This document shows, piece by piece, positions 1 through 10,173 of a DNA stretch of 22,430 nucleotides (position 1 is its first letter; each line of letters opens with the position of its first letter). Origin of the DNA: Larix sibirica. Its lineage: Eukaryota; Streptophyta; Pinopsida; Pinales; Pinaceae. The stretch spans positions 53,773-76,202 of the forward strand of contig NWUY0300002400.1 of NCBI GenBank assembly GCA_004151065.3, in the 5' to 3' direction. The notes beneath the pieces were generated by a model. The model searched no databases. It saw only the letters and a list, made by a program, of their open reading frames with translations, and was not told where the DNA came from. Position numbers and translations under genes: made by a program.

Positions 1-14
1 ATATATATATATAT
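1..14. repeat. AT dinucleotide run at window edge
   Basis: A short alternating AT tract opens the window. It probably continues to the left, so its real length is unknown. Confidence 0.8.
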
Positions 15-72
15 GAACAATAATATCAAACTCATGATACATGCCAAATATACATCTCCAGTCTAATAAATG

Positions 73-612
73 CTATGAGATATTTGTTCCACCTCCATAA
101 CCAAAGGCATCACTACCCTTGCCAACAGAGCCAAAGGCATTGACACCTACACTAGCAGAGCCAAAGGCATTATTACCTATGTCATGAAAGATAACAACAT
201 AGAGAGCTATATAACCGATATCTCCTTCATGATGTATCTCACCTGCTACGACAGTCGTATCTAGAGCCAGGGATACCGGTGGAGTAGGAGATGGTGGGTG
301 GTCGGGTCGGTGAGGAGGAGAGGCAAGTCGGTCAACTTGTGGATCATGAGTCAGATATGGTGGTGGTTCGGCTGGGTGTGGAGGAGTAGATACTGGCTGG
401 TTTTCATGGTGAGCTAGAGAATGAAGAGGAGGTGGATCATGCGATGTCGAGGATCTGTCATGGTGAGGAGGGGGAGGAGGTGGTGGTGGAGGAGGACGAG
501 GATAGATGCTCTCATCATATGGCATAGAATCATCCATCGGCCTCTTGGCATCTAAATGGATGGATGCGTCGACACCATATTGCATCAAAGACCTCATATC
601 ATGAGGAAGCAT
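73..612 (-). pseudogene. Proline-rich C-terminal part of a broken transposon-borne protein
   Basis: A 179-codon open stretch on the minus strand. From N to C it reads: a leader with MLPHDMRSLMQYGV; a run of ten prolines near residue 40 from a GGA/GGT-type trinucleotide repeat; a His/Pro-rich low-complexity stretch; and three 10-residue repeats beginning NAFGS, NAFGS and DAFGY. It is probably not an independent gene. The nucleotides just upstream (613-905 read on the minus strand) encode similar-style protein text in shifted frames with stops, so this looks like the surviving end of a longer decayed reading frame. The cell-wall-like proline run is low complexity and does not indicate an extensin. 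Function is unknown. It may be the tail of the protein carried by the CACTA element ending at 4283. Confidence 0.4.
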
Positions 613-619
613 CCTCCAT

Positions 620-1260
620 AACTTTGCAAGGTCAGGGTATTAGATGATCTCCTATGACCGTGCAAGATGGACTCCCTGTTGAGCCAACAATGTGGATAAC
701 ATGTCCGCCACATCTTGTCGAAACCTATCATCTAGCCTACGTCATAGATGAGTCTAGGAAACGCAAGAACCTTGGGCTCCTCAATATTGTCATCATCCTG
801 AATGGGTGGCGGCACCTCCCCATCGAATGTGCCAAAGTATACAAAATATATAGTACACAACAAGAATTATACAATTTTATTAAACAATTTAATAAAACAA
901 TCTAGAATATATCTCATTTACATTAAGTAAGACAATAAAATGCAACTATATTAATTTAACGATAATGCTAATATTACCTCTATCATCTAGTGGCTCAGCC
1001 TCGGTTAAAAATATGTTGGGGCATGCTCTCTAATCCAATCTTGCGTATGGATATGGAACAAGGTCCAAGGCATGGTCCTCCTCGTTGGCTAGCATTTCCA
1101 ACACCTCAAGTGTGATCCTGGCTGGGAACTCAAGTTGCCCCATCTTGGGCATCATTTGTCCCCAGATGTGCATATGCACCTCCATCATTGGCCTAGGAGG
1201 GTGGTGGTCAAATGAAGGCCTTGTGGTGTGAAACCTCTAAAAAAATAAACAAAATACCTC
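620..1260 (-). pseudogene. Middle fragments of the same broken transposon-borne reading frame
   Basis: Minus-strand coding-like pieces occur in different frames. About 1240-1140 gives RPSFDHHPPRPMMEVHMHIW. After a frame change near 1145, about 1148-1036 gives FPARITLEVLEMLANEEDHA and then a stop. About 833-735 gives PPPIQDDDNIEEPKVLAFPR. After a further shift near 735, 735-652 gives LDDRFRQDVADMLSTLLAQQ and then a stop. The amino-acid texture is protein-like, but stops and frameshifts break it at least three times. A GTAATA donor-like site on the minus strand near 976 would allow an intron across the AT-rich 845-975 stretch. I see no matching acceptor, so decay is the simpler reading. I cannot name the family with certainty. 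Confidence 0.4.
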
Positions 1261-1539
1261 TGACCCAAAATGGAAGTTGACCCTCCCACCAATTTGTGCA
1301 CAACATTGACCCAAAGCAAAACAAAACCACCGCAAAAAATTGGCAAACCACCTAATGCATCTAGGTATCTGCACTAAAGAATATACATAAAATAAAAGAG
1401 GGAAAAAATGCACTGGCCATCACCAGTGAGGTGCGCAATGGTCATCACCAACAATGAGAGGAACCTAACCTCCTCTCCACCAAAAGCAAAAATCCATAGC
1501 TTTCCACTGCGCACCTAAAGATCAACAAGATCAGTGACA

Positions 1540-1916
1540 TGAGCTGACTCTCTACTGCAACACCAGCTGTCACATCAGGGAATTGGGGAAAATCCTCCCC
1601 TCTCCTAGATAGCCTAGTGATGAAGTAAATTTCCTCCTCGATGGTATGGAACCACTGATCGGGACCAACGCGAAATTCCTACCTACGATGATCCCAACGA
1701 TGGATCAATTGTGCCAACAAAGAAAAGCTCCCCTCGAGGGATGTAGCCTCCTGATAGAACTTCAAGAGGTCGAAAACCATCAAAGAGGTCTCGTTCTTGA
1801 TGAGTAATGGGGAAAGGGTACAATCCCTATCCCTATCTGGACTTCCACTTGCACACAAATTTGTACTTGCAAACTTGTGCATGCTACTCCTGATGGGCCT
1901 CTCGCTGTCGACACCT
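1540..1916 (-). pseudogene. N-terminal-side fragment of the broken frame, possibly plant-mobile-domain-like
   Basis: Read on the minus strand, this gives LKFYQEATSLEGSFSLLAQL, then LIHRWDHRR and a stop, and continues in the same frame with DQWFHTIEEEIYFITRLSRR and GEDFPQFPDV. The block W-F-x-T-x-E-E-E-I-Y-F-x-T-x-L-S-R-R-G resembles text I associate with plant transposon-linked (PMD-type) proteins. That resemblance is from memory, not a search. The in-frame stop after HRWDHRR and the disordered sequence below 1540 show it is not intact. Its orientation, 5' end toward the CACTA terminus at 4283, fits a gene carried inside that element. Confidence 0.4.
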
Positions 1917-2324
1917 TTGATTCACGTATAACATCGTTTAGTCTCATTAATAGACAGAAAAAACACTAAATATTCCATTAAATGAGCATGTTATTTATTA
2001 ACATCAAATAATAAAAAATTTCTCAAAATAAATGAATTTGACAAGCGGTGTGCCTAAATTATAGTCACGCACCAACACTTGTGATCTTGTAACATAAGAG
2101 CATTGCAACCAGTGTGCTAAAATAACACAAACACACTGGGTATGTAAATAAATTAAACTAAAACTTAACTCATATGTATAATCGGTGCATTACAACAATA
2201 GAAGCACCATCAACGGTGCCTGGCCATAGTGCACCGTGTAACAATTTATTTTTTAAAACACAGACGGTGCGCTTTTAAATCCAATGCATAAGTGCATGTG
2301 TGTTATTTAGATGAACCAGTTATA

Positions 2325-2820
2325 TTTTTGTAAATATTAAGAACGGTGCGTCCCTCAATAGGAAGCATCGGTGTAGTCATGACATTCCATCGCACCATCA
2401 ATGAGGCGTAAACCTTTTTAAAGCGTATCCTAACAAGAGCATGACTTTTTCAGTTTTATAATTATTTTCAATCAGCATAACGGTGTGCCAGTTACACTTC
2501 AGCGCACTGCATATGTGGTGCGTACATGTTAAAAACTACACCATTTACTGCTGTAAATATTTTAAATAAATTTAGTTTCGTGGTGCACTTTTACAGAAAA
2601 CGCACCAATGCATGGGGTCTTTTCCAATGCATCAATAATATTTTGTAAATATGAGATACATTGCTTCCATCAATAGGAATCACCAATGTAGTAGTGACAT
2701 GTGCAAGCACCGAAAACAATGCTCAACCATATTTAAAGCACACCTCAATAGGAGCACCTCTTTTTCAGTTTAGAATAATTTTTTATCGACAAAACGGTGT
2801 GCCAGTTACACATCAGGGTA
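2325..2820. repeat. Imperfect tandem duplication, period about 316 bp
   Basis: Blocks recur in the same order about 314-316 bp apart: TTTTGTAAAT at about 2326 and 2641, TCAATAGGAA at about 2354 and 2670, and CGGTGTGCCAGTTACAC at 2481 and 2795. The copies are well diverged, so the duplication is old. It lies within the CACTA subterminal region and duplicates several CGGTGC-type motifs. Confidence 0.65.
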
Positions 2821-3447
2821 CTGAAACTTTCGAGCGTACACGTTAACAATGCGCATTGATTAATGTGGTATTTTTAAAAAACATTTTCAATATGGCGGTG
2901 TGTTCATGTTTACGAGTGCATCGATTAACATTGTGATTATTTTTTAAAATTTATTTTATCGGTGCATTTGAAACAATGCTCAAAATTTGGCGGTGCATTA
3001 TGAAAAGTATAGCGCACCATCATTGTGGTGTGCTAAATATATAAACGTACCACATTCGGTGCACACCCTAAATTTACAGTGTGCACCGTATAGCGGTGCA
3101 AGCCAAACAACTCAAATGCATCGTGCAGGTTTTTTAAATTTAAAAAACAAGGAAAACTAAAGCTGAATTTTAATTTTCAATCCGCTAAAAATTATATTAG
3201 GAGGTAACAAGGAGTTTACCTTGTCATTTGCATGACGAGGATGCATGAATGCGATGTACACCAAATTTCAAATTTTGCCTACCATTTGGAAAAATTCAAA
3301 ATGCACTTAGTAAGCAATGGAAGAGAGCAATGCGACCATGTGGAGAATTGATGGTAGGGCGTCTAAGCAGGGAATGTACGGAACCAATGCTTAGGTGGTC
3401 AAAAGCACTACAGAGATGGTAAAAATGGTTTTTCAAATCAGTAATTG

Positions 3448-3965
3448 TTTTTATTTAACCTTGTTCTAGTGCGCCCGAAACTTGAATGCATCGGTGCGAT
3501 CTGGGTGAATGAATGCACCGGAAGTGTGAATTAAAAATAAATAATTAATGCAATCCATTTTTTTAATTTAACCCTTTCATGGTGCATCATATGCTCTAAT
3601 GCCCTAGTGTGTTTATTTAGAATGACCGCACCGAAACAATAATTACAAATAAAAAAATTAATGTAATGAGATCTTTTTCTTAATTCAATTTTTTTTGTAT
3701 TTAAACCTTTCACGGTACTCCATAAATTCAAACGCCCCGATGTTGTTGTTTAGAATGACCACACTGAAAATGAAAATAAAAAATAAAAAAGTTAATTTAA
3801 TACGTGTTTTTTGTAATTTGATACTTCTTTTTATTTAACCTTGTTACGATGCGCCATAAACTAGAACGCCCCACTACAGTTACTTAGACCAACCACACCA
3901 AAAATTAAAAATTAAAATAAAAAATTAATCTAATCTGGTGCCCTCCACTATTCGTTTACCCTACT
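3448..3965. repeat. Four to five diverged tandem units of about 113-134 bp
   Basis: Each unit begins with a T-rich stretch plus TTTAACC, at about 3454, 3567, 3700 (as TTTAAACC), 3834 and 3955 (as TTTACC). It continues through a GGTGC/GATGC-type motif and an ACGCCCC-like motif, and ends in A-rich sequence with AAAAATTAA. Spacings are about 113, 133, 134 and 120 bp. These form the subterminal repeat array of the CACTA element. The open frame across 3531-3731 is an accident of the repeats. Confidence 0.6.
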
Positions 3966-4269
3966 TCGATGCTTTCAAAATGGGTACGCATCGATGTGCT
4001 TTTGTAAGTTAAAAGCACACATTGTAAATTTATATATTTTTGTTTCACTCGATGGTGTTTCCGACTGCGATGCCACATTATTTATGTCTGCATTGGTGTG
4101 TTTGTGTTGAATCCGCACCGATGTGTTTTGTATATATAAAAGCACTAAAGAAAATTTTTTGTTAAAACCTTTGCCCACTCGCCTTCGCTAGTGACCTCCT
4201 CTAGAAATGAATATTTGCGCTCTTGAGTCTTTTTAGAGGAGCATCCGCAAAAAACTCTGCTACATTGCC

Positions 4270-4283
4270 TTTTCCTTGTAGTG
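4270..4283 (-). repeat. CACTA terminal inverted repeat (right end)
   Basis: On the minus strand the outermost bases read CACTACAAGGAAAA. This matches the conserved CACTA start followed by the CAAG-A-rich stretch shared by plant En/Spm-type ends. The adjoining plus-strand bases after 4283 are ATA, the candidate 3-bp target duplication. Confidence 0.75.
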
Positions 4284-4962
4284 ATATCTCCATGTATATA
4301 CATATTCATATCTCTCTCTAATTCTCAAGATACTAGATCCATTCTTCAAAATTTTTATGATCAACGAATATCAAAGAACTTGGATCAACTTAGATGATAG
4401 AATGGAGAGAGAATAAATAATAACATCTCAAAAGTTGATATAGATTATTGTTTGCATATATTTGACACTTATGATAGCTTGATTATTATAATATGGAATT
4501 TATGTCCACCGAAAGCATAAGAATCCAAAGAATCAAAACCAAGTGTGTCCATTACAATGTTGGAATATTAATTAATTAATATTTAACCTTTTTTTTAAAG
4601 GAATGTATTACTACAATTAAATATTCAAATATTGTAATTAAATGATTAACTTAATTAATTGTTAAAATAAATTATTCTTATTGGAATAAAACACTAGATC
4701 ACTCTATGGAGGGAGGGGTGGTTGACTGATAGCAAGATGTGATGGGATACTTGGTGTTAACAATGACGCTAAAACATTTGCATAATGTGATTTTTTTGCT
4801 TCCAATTATCATCCTAGAAGATCTACTCGAAGCCATGCTAGCTTTGTATACACCCTATGCTTAATTTTTGCTTTTGAGTTAACACCTCTTCACGTTGATA
4901 AGATCGTTGAAGCCCCCTATCCAACTCAGAAATCCTCACATATTAAAATTTCGTATAGAAAG
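4284..4962. other. Anonymous AT-rich spacer
   Basis: The sequence lies between the CACTA terminus and the LTR at 4963. It contains an AT-rich stretch with a loose inverted repeat near 4605-4645. I see no coding sequence, RNA gene or mobile-element signature. Confidence 0.6.
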
Positions 4963-5413
4963 TGTTAGGATATTTAGACACTTAAGAGTTAGTTAAGATC
5001 AACTTGGTCTAATGTGTTCTTTAGGTAAAGTGTGTTTCTTAGTATGCATTAGTATTTATGTAATCCGACATTCATAATATGTTCTAGCTGTAGAGTGATC
5101 CAATGGTTCATCTTTACCTTGATTTTAACATATATTGATCTATGGCTTGGAACCCGATTTGTGCATGATCTCTATTCAAAGAGCATGGGGGGTCATTTGC
5201 TTGATGATCAATTGTGAGAAACTCATATGTAAATTATTTTTCCTTTTGCATTATTATATTGCCTCAGGGATCTATTTGGCTGAGGCCATGGATGGTTTCC
5301 CTCTCTAAGGGTTTTGACCATGTAATACATTGGTGTGTTGATATGTGATATGTTTGTTTGATTGATGCTTAAGGTGTTTGACTTATGTGGAAATACCCTA
5401 ATTTAGTCAAACA
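4963..5413 (+). mobile_element. Candidate Ty1/copia-type LTR (5' LTR of a decayed element)
   Basis: The 451-bp segment starts TGTTAGGATATTTAGACAC, a common copia LTR start, and ends with TCAAACA. A near-canonical initiator-methionine tRNA primer-binding site follows directly. The TG...CA boundaries and length are normal for plant copia LTRs. The flank just outside is GAAAG, but no downstream partner LTR or matching target duplication is visible. No convincing gag follows, so this is the left remnant of a degenerate insertion. Confidence 0.55.
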
Positions 5414-5427
5414 TGGTATCATAGTGC
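5414..5427 (+). other. Retrotransposon primer-binding site (initiator Met tRNA type)
   Basis: TGGTATCATAGTGC begins directly after the LTR's CA end. It is close to the plant copia primer-binding consensus TGGTATCAGAGC, with one substitution (T for G) and one extra T. Confidence 0.55.
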
Positions 5428-7020
5428 TTTTGAAGTCCTGCTCTCATTGTTGATCAAGATTTTAAACCAATGTAGCTGCATGCATCAAAGGATTTATGGA
5501 TTCTTCTATTTATGTGCATTTCTGGGTTGAGAGAGGTGTTATATTGCATCTAGAGAACTACTTTCAGTTGGAAATGCTTTTCATTTCAATAGAAAAGGTT
5601 TTTGTTTTCCCAATATACAACCATTTTACTAGACCTAGAGGCACACTATTTACATTAATATGTTTTTTTTTATTAAACATTTCTCATATTATTCATATTT
5701 TATCTTGGTTTTTATTTTATTCTTGATTTGTTACCTTTTTGGTTTGTGTATATTCTATTTTCCATGCACTCTGTGCTAACTCAACAAATCATAAATAGAG
5801 TGAAAATGTTTTTCTTAACTGCATATTCTCTTTGCAATGTGCCTTGCATGAACCCAATAAACTAGAAACAAAGAGAAAACTTGCATTTTCAAGGTGCACA
5901 ACAAAGAGTTGTTTCCGAATTTGGCCAAAGTGTTTTTTGTGTGTNTCCCTATATTCGTATATGAGGGTTGTTACAAAGTGGATACATAAAGAATTGAAAT
6001 GTGAGGAAAACTTGGCTAGGTTATTGCAAATGGTTCTCAATTCATGTAATAATATTCTCAGGTTTTGACCCCTTAACCAACACAACCATTTCCATCCCAT
6101 TATTCATCATTCCACATTAAGATGACACATTTTCTCTATGGAATTTTTTAGACATGACTCTCAACGTGAGGGGATTTTGGCAATTTCTAAGAATTCCATG
6201 TGGTGCTTAAGGATTCTAACACGATGTTCTAGGGATGACTAGGATAACTTCTTATCATCACCCATAGTGGAATTGGGTTATCACTAGAAGAAACGATTGC
6301 AAAGAAAAATAGCAATTAAGAAATGCTTCTTAGGAAACACCAATATGAGCTTAAGTGGACAAATTTGGGATGAAACATGGAAACAACGAATTAATAGGGT
6401 TTCAAGGTTTTCACTACCCAAGTTATCATATTTTTGGCTTATATTATAATTACTAGTTTAAATAGTAACACACAAAATACACCGAAGTACTACTTGAATC
6501 ACATCAAGACAATGAAGCTCAATTCACCCATGAAATACTAGCCCTAGGAAATGAAATGACATCAAAAGAAGGCAAGGAGCCAAAAATTAGTAGTGGGCAA
6601 TGTGTGCTTATAAGCTATAACAATAGTTCAATGGAAATAGTCATCCTTTGCTTAAATAGTGACTTGCTAGATAATTTTATCATTGTAGACATATTTTCCC
6701 ATGGTTGTGGTTATATCACTATATTATTTGCATTATTGGAAAGTATAACATGTTCCTTTATTGGATATTAAGAGTTCTGCAAATTAAATTTCCGTATTTG
6801 TGTACCACTCTTGGGAGAAGCTTTTTCAATGTAGGAATATCTATGTAGCATGATATATTGATGCATTCGAAAATATCATACACATTAATGTGAAAAGAAC
6901 AAATCCATCATTATTTATTAATGCCACAAGAAGTACATACCTACATTATATACCTCTCTTAAGTTAATCATCCATCATTAAACTATTATAGAGCATCATG
7001 TTTTGGTTATAGTGATATAA
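5428..7020. other. Degenerate DNA downstream of the LTR, no recognisable gene
   Basis: By position this should be the interior of the copia element that starts at 4963, but I recognise no gag, protease, integrase or reverse transcriptase motif. A 76-codon open stretch at 5496 follows the primer-binding site at a distance where gag could start. Its sequence does not match any gag I know. Opposing open frames at about 5789-6100 overlap on both strands and lack protein-like texture. Position 5945 is an N. Confidence 0.5.
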
Positions 7021-7222
7021 CCACCTAGCCATTGATTTAAACATCTAAATATTATATTGATCACTTCAACTCTTTCCCACTTGTCAACTGCCAGCCGCAA
7101 TGAAACCCTGAACATATCTAACCACCTAGTCATTGATTAAAACATCTAAATGTTATATTGATCACTTCAACTCTTACCCACTTGTCAATTGCTAGCCTCA
7201 GTGAGCCCCTTAACATATCAAT
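7021..7222. repeat. Tandem duplication of a 101-bp unit
   Basis: The blocks starting CCACCTAGCCATTGATTTAA at 7021 and CCACCTAGTCATTGATTAAA at 7122 align along their whole length. They share TATATTGATCACTTCAACTC and CCCACTTGTCAA, and both end with AACATATC. The two copies differ by roughly a tenth of positions, so the event is not recent. Confidence 0.75.
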
Positions 7223-7269
7223 TTTTGCATTCTGTAGAATTACAATTGAGCTAGCTTTCATCAAGTCCA

Positions 7270-7540
7270 TTAAAAATTACAAAAATCAGAATGCTAGAAT
7301 AGCATTCAAATTTAAATGGTTGCTCCCAATAGCAAATATACGTATATAAATTTCATCTTCAATTTTTAATACCTTCTTAAAACAAACAACACATGAAATC
7401 TTATATCCTTTCAGCTTGCTTATAATTCAACCGAAAAGAACGTAAAATCAGCATTCATGAAGTATGCTAAAAATTGAAAAGATCATAATGTTAGAATATC
7501 ATTGAAATTTAAACACCTACTCCCATAGCAAACTAATGTT
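7270..7540. repeat. Diverged direct duplication about 206 bp apart
   Basis: Around 7272-7334 and 7478-7540 the same order of blocks appears: a C/G-A-T-C-A core, AATG-TAGAAT, CATT-AAATTTAAA, and then CTCCCA-TAGCAAA. The match is clear but interrupted by substitutions and small gaps. Confidence 0.5.
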
Positions 7541-10173
7541 ATAACACAACAATTATAGCACAAGAAACCATTATAGCATCACAATAATTATAGTCAAATA
7601 AGATGCATCTATTTCAAAGATGTTATGAACTGCAAATCACCTAGTTTAAGATGAAGCAAGACCAAACATCCTCAAAAAATACACTAATACAACAAGCCAA
7701 GGGAAATTTCTTTCTTATAACTACTTTCATCTTTAAAAATACCCATGTTGAATTTGACACACGTAAAATCGCATCACAAAAATAAAACTTTGATTCTTTT
7801 GAATGCCCACCATTCAAACACTTATGTCGTTACAAATTTCAAAAAACAAACTGCACGTAGGTAAAACCACCAGGCAATGGTAGATTCGATATTTTATTAT
7901 TACTCGATAAAAAAACCTACAATGTTTTTTGCTATCTCTCTTATATTACAATGTCAGGGATCACGCACCATGTATACAATACAAATGAGCGTTCCAAAAG
8001 GAACTGAAATATACTAGAAAGGTCTAAAAAAAAATTCCTTGGGGGATCCACCCCCGGAGCTATGACCCTCCCATGCGCTTGGGTGCATACAAGTTGTGTG
8101 TTATCCTAATCGAGAGATCTACAGGAAGCATATTAGATATCTAGATATATGTTTCATCTCTTAACATGTAGTAGGGTCATATCCACTAGCCTCGAACTTT
8201 ACCATGCCTTGTAAGAATTCATGAGTCATTGATCTACCCAATGTGGCAAGATCATGACCATTCATGTTATTACCCCTTGCACTATCACACAATCATGTCC
8301 TTTTTCATGAACAAATATGATCTAAAGATCTAACCTACGTGATATAATCTCATCCATTCACGAAAATTCCCCTCATTATAAATTTCGATCATATAATTTT
8401 GTGTGAACGGATAGGATCCATTGATCTATTTCGCTCAATTTAATATGGATTTTTTGCGACGTGACCCATCCTATTATTCCCTAGTTATGTTCTTTTATGC
8501 AAATGGACATGATCAGTTGATAAGAGTTGCTTGATTTATTCTGGGTCATTTGCACAATAATCTCTCTTTTTAAATCCATGTCACTTCCCTTTGCATGGAT
8601 GACTATGATATAATAAACTAGGTGGCCCAACTTAATCTTAGTCATTCGTAATGATGTCCCATGTCTTATGTTCCATGCACTTAGATTTATGAGAATGGTT
8701 CTTATCTTTTGATCTGGTCCACTCAAAAAAATATTAATCGTCAATCATCCTCTGTCTACCAACAAAACTACAAACCCATGGTCTATCAACCTAGACTCAT
8801 GTTAACTAACATAATTGATATTTTTATTGAGTTTCAAAAAACTCACCAATTTTTCTTAGAAAAACTTCCAGCCTTGGTAATAATGAAAAGATCTAATCCA
8901 TGGGATCTATAAAGACACCAAATTATGAATAAAACCACAAATTCCTTAGAGTAATTTCATCAAACACATTGTTTGTCAAATTTGATTTATTTTTGTAACC
9001 ATTGATTCTGGTCCATACAACCCTGATGTTGTAACCAAGATATCTTATACCACTATGTAACATCACCATCCATCATTCAACAACTAGATGGGTAGTTATG
9101 GATTCCCTCATACAAGATTTCACCCAATGGAGACCATTATTCAATTTGTGAACCAATTTAAGGCTCCAATAGTAACAAAAATTTAAGAAATGCATGTGCA
9201 AGTGCATAAATATAAAATGCAATGGAATTAAAACTATATTCACACACAAACATTCATAATCAATTGTATTCATAATAAGAAGCAAAGATAATTTGCATAT
9301 TCATAGACAACAATAACCACTTATCTTTTAATTGAAGAAGATCCAAGCAACTAGTCGTGTAAGAGAAAATTTCCACCCAGCCATAGGTATTAGCTGCAAA
9401 TACCACCCACAAGCTATAGGATATGAAGCCATCATGGTGAAGGAAACAATTGCATGCTTCTCTCTCTCTCAGTCCAACCCATTTTCTCTCATGATTAGCC
9501 AACTTACTCACCGCATAGCACTACATGCATCTCAATCATCCATCCCGACCATGAAACTATCTTCCACTACCCCACACAACACAAGGAAGGCCTACTCTTT
9601 CTCTATTCAACATTCCCACATAGTTACCAACCCTTACAATGTTCTTCAATGTGTGCAGAATGAGTCCAATTTGTTGTACGCTTTCATATAATTACCTATA
9701 AAATCAATCCATGGATTTTCAAGCATCCAAGGAGCATCAAATCTGCATTAAACCTCTATTTTCACCTACACACATCATATTCACTCTAATGTCTATAGTT
9801 TCCTCTTCACTTTGTTAATTTCTGGTTAATTCCTTAGTCTAGTAATTCAAAATGGAGAGAATAACATGAAAACTACATAGTATATGGATATTTCATGGAA
9901 AATGTGTGATAGACTCTGATGGGGATGAGGATTCGTGAAAAGAAAACCGGCATTACTTCTAACCAAAGAATGTAGGACTCTTACAATTGTCATAAGAAGT
10001 ATATTCATCCCATGCTTGCATAATTTAATGAGAATACTTTCCCACCAACCTCACACGTGCACTCAATGACTGGATTTGATCATCCAGAGGAAGTAAATGG
10101 CTTATTTAAGTTACATGGCTGAAAATGGATGATTTCTAAGGATGACACTTGGAAAAAGAGTATTTACTCTATG
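7541..10173. other. Long anonymous AT-rich stretch
   Basis: I see no gene, RNA gene or diagnostic transposon motif. The longest open stretch, 119 codons at 9332-9691 on the plus strand, has no recognisable motif, no clear coding context and an equally open antisense frame over part of its length, so I do not call it. A short GC-rich patch (GGGGGATCCACCCCCGG near 8041) is an isolated palindrome-like feature in otherwise AT-rich sequence. Confidence 0.5.

Larger units (their letters stand above)
1917..4283 (-). mobile_element. Terminal and subterminal region of a CACTA (En/Spm-like) transposon
   Basis: The segment ends at 4283 with CACTACAAGGAAAA on the minus strand, the classic CACTA-type terminus. 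Inward from it, about 2040-4120 holds roughly two dozen copies of GGTGC/GCACC, mostly as CGGTGC, GCACCG or CGGTGTGC, in both orientations and in AT-rich surroundings. Dense short motifs in both orientations near the ends are known for CACTA elements, where they bind the element's accessory protein. The left terminus is not in the window, so the 3-bp target duplication (right flank ATA) cannot be confirmed. I see no TNP2-type transposase. The broken frames at 73-1916 may be the element's cargo or its remnant coding region. Confidence 0.7.

Noticed and set aside
73-612. Extensin or cell-wall proline-rich protein
   Set aside because: The prolines come from a simple trinucleotide run, there are no SPPPP-type repeats or signal peptide, and upstream broken frames connect it to transposon sequence.
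3531-4178. Minus-strand open frames of 66 and 67 codons in the CGGTGC-rich region
   Set aside because: They fall in tandem repeats and AT-rich DNA with no conserved protein text.
5789-6100. Overlapping open frames on both strands (103 and 78 codons)
   Set aside because: They share the same bases, include an N-containing codon, and neither resembles retroelement or host protein sequence.
8036-8062. GC-rich palindrome-like patch as a possible transposon end or regulatory hairpin
   Set aside because: It is isolated, with no matching partner end or target duplication nearby.
9332-9691. 119-codon plus-strand open frame
   Set aside because: No recognisable motif, an overlapping open antisense frame, and no splice or promoter context. 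It is probably chance.
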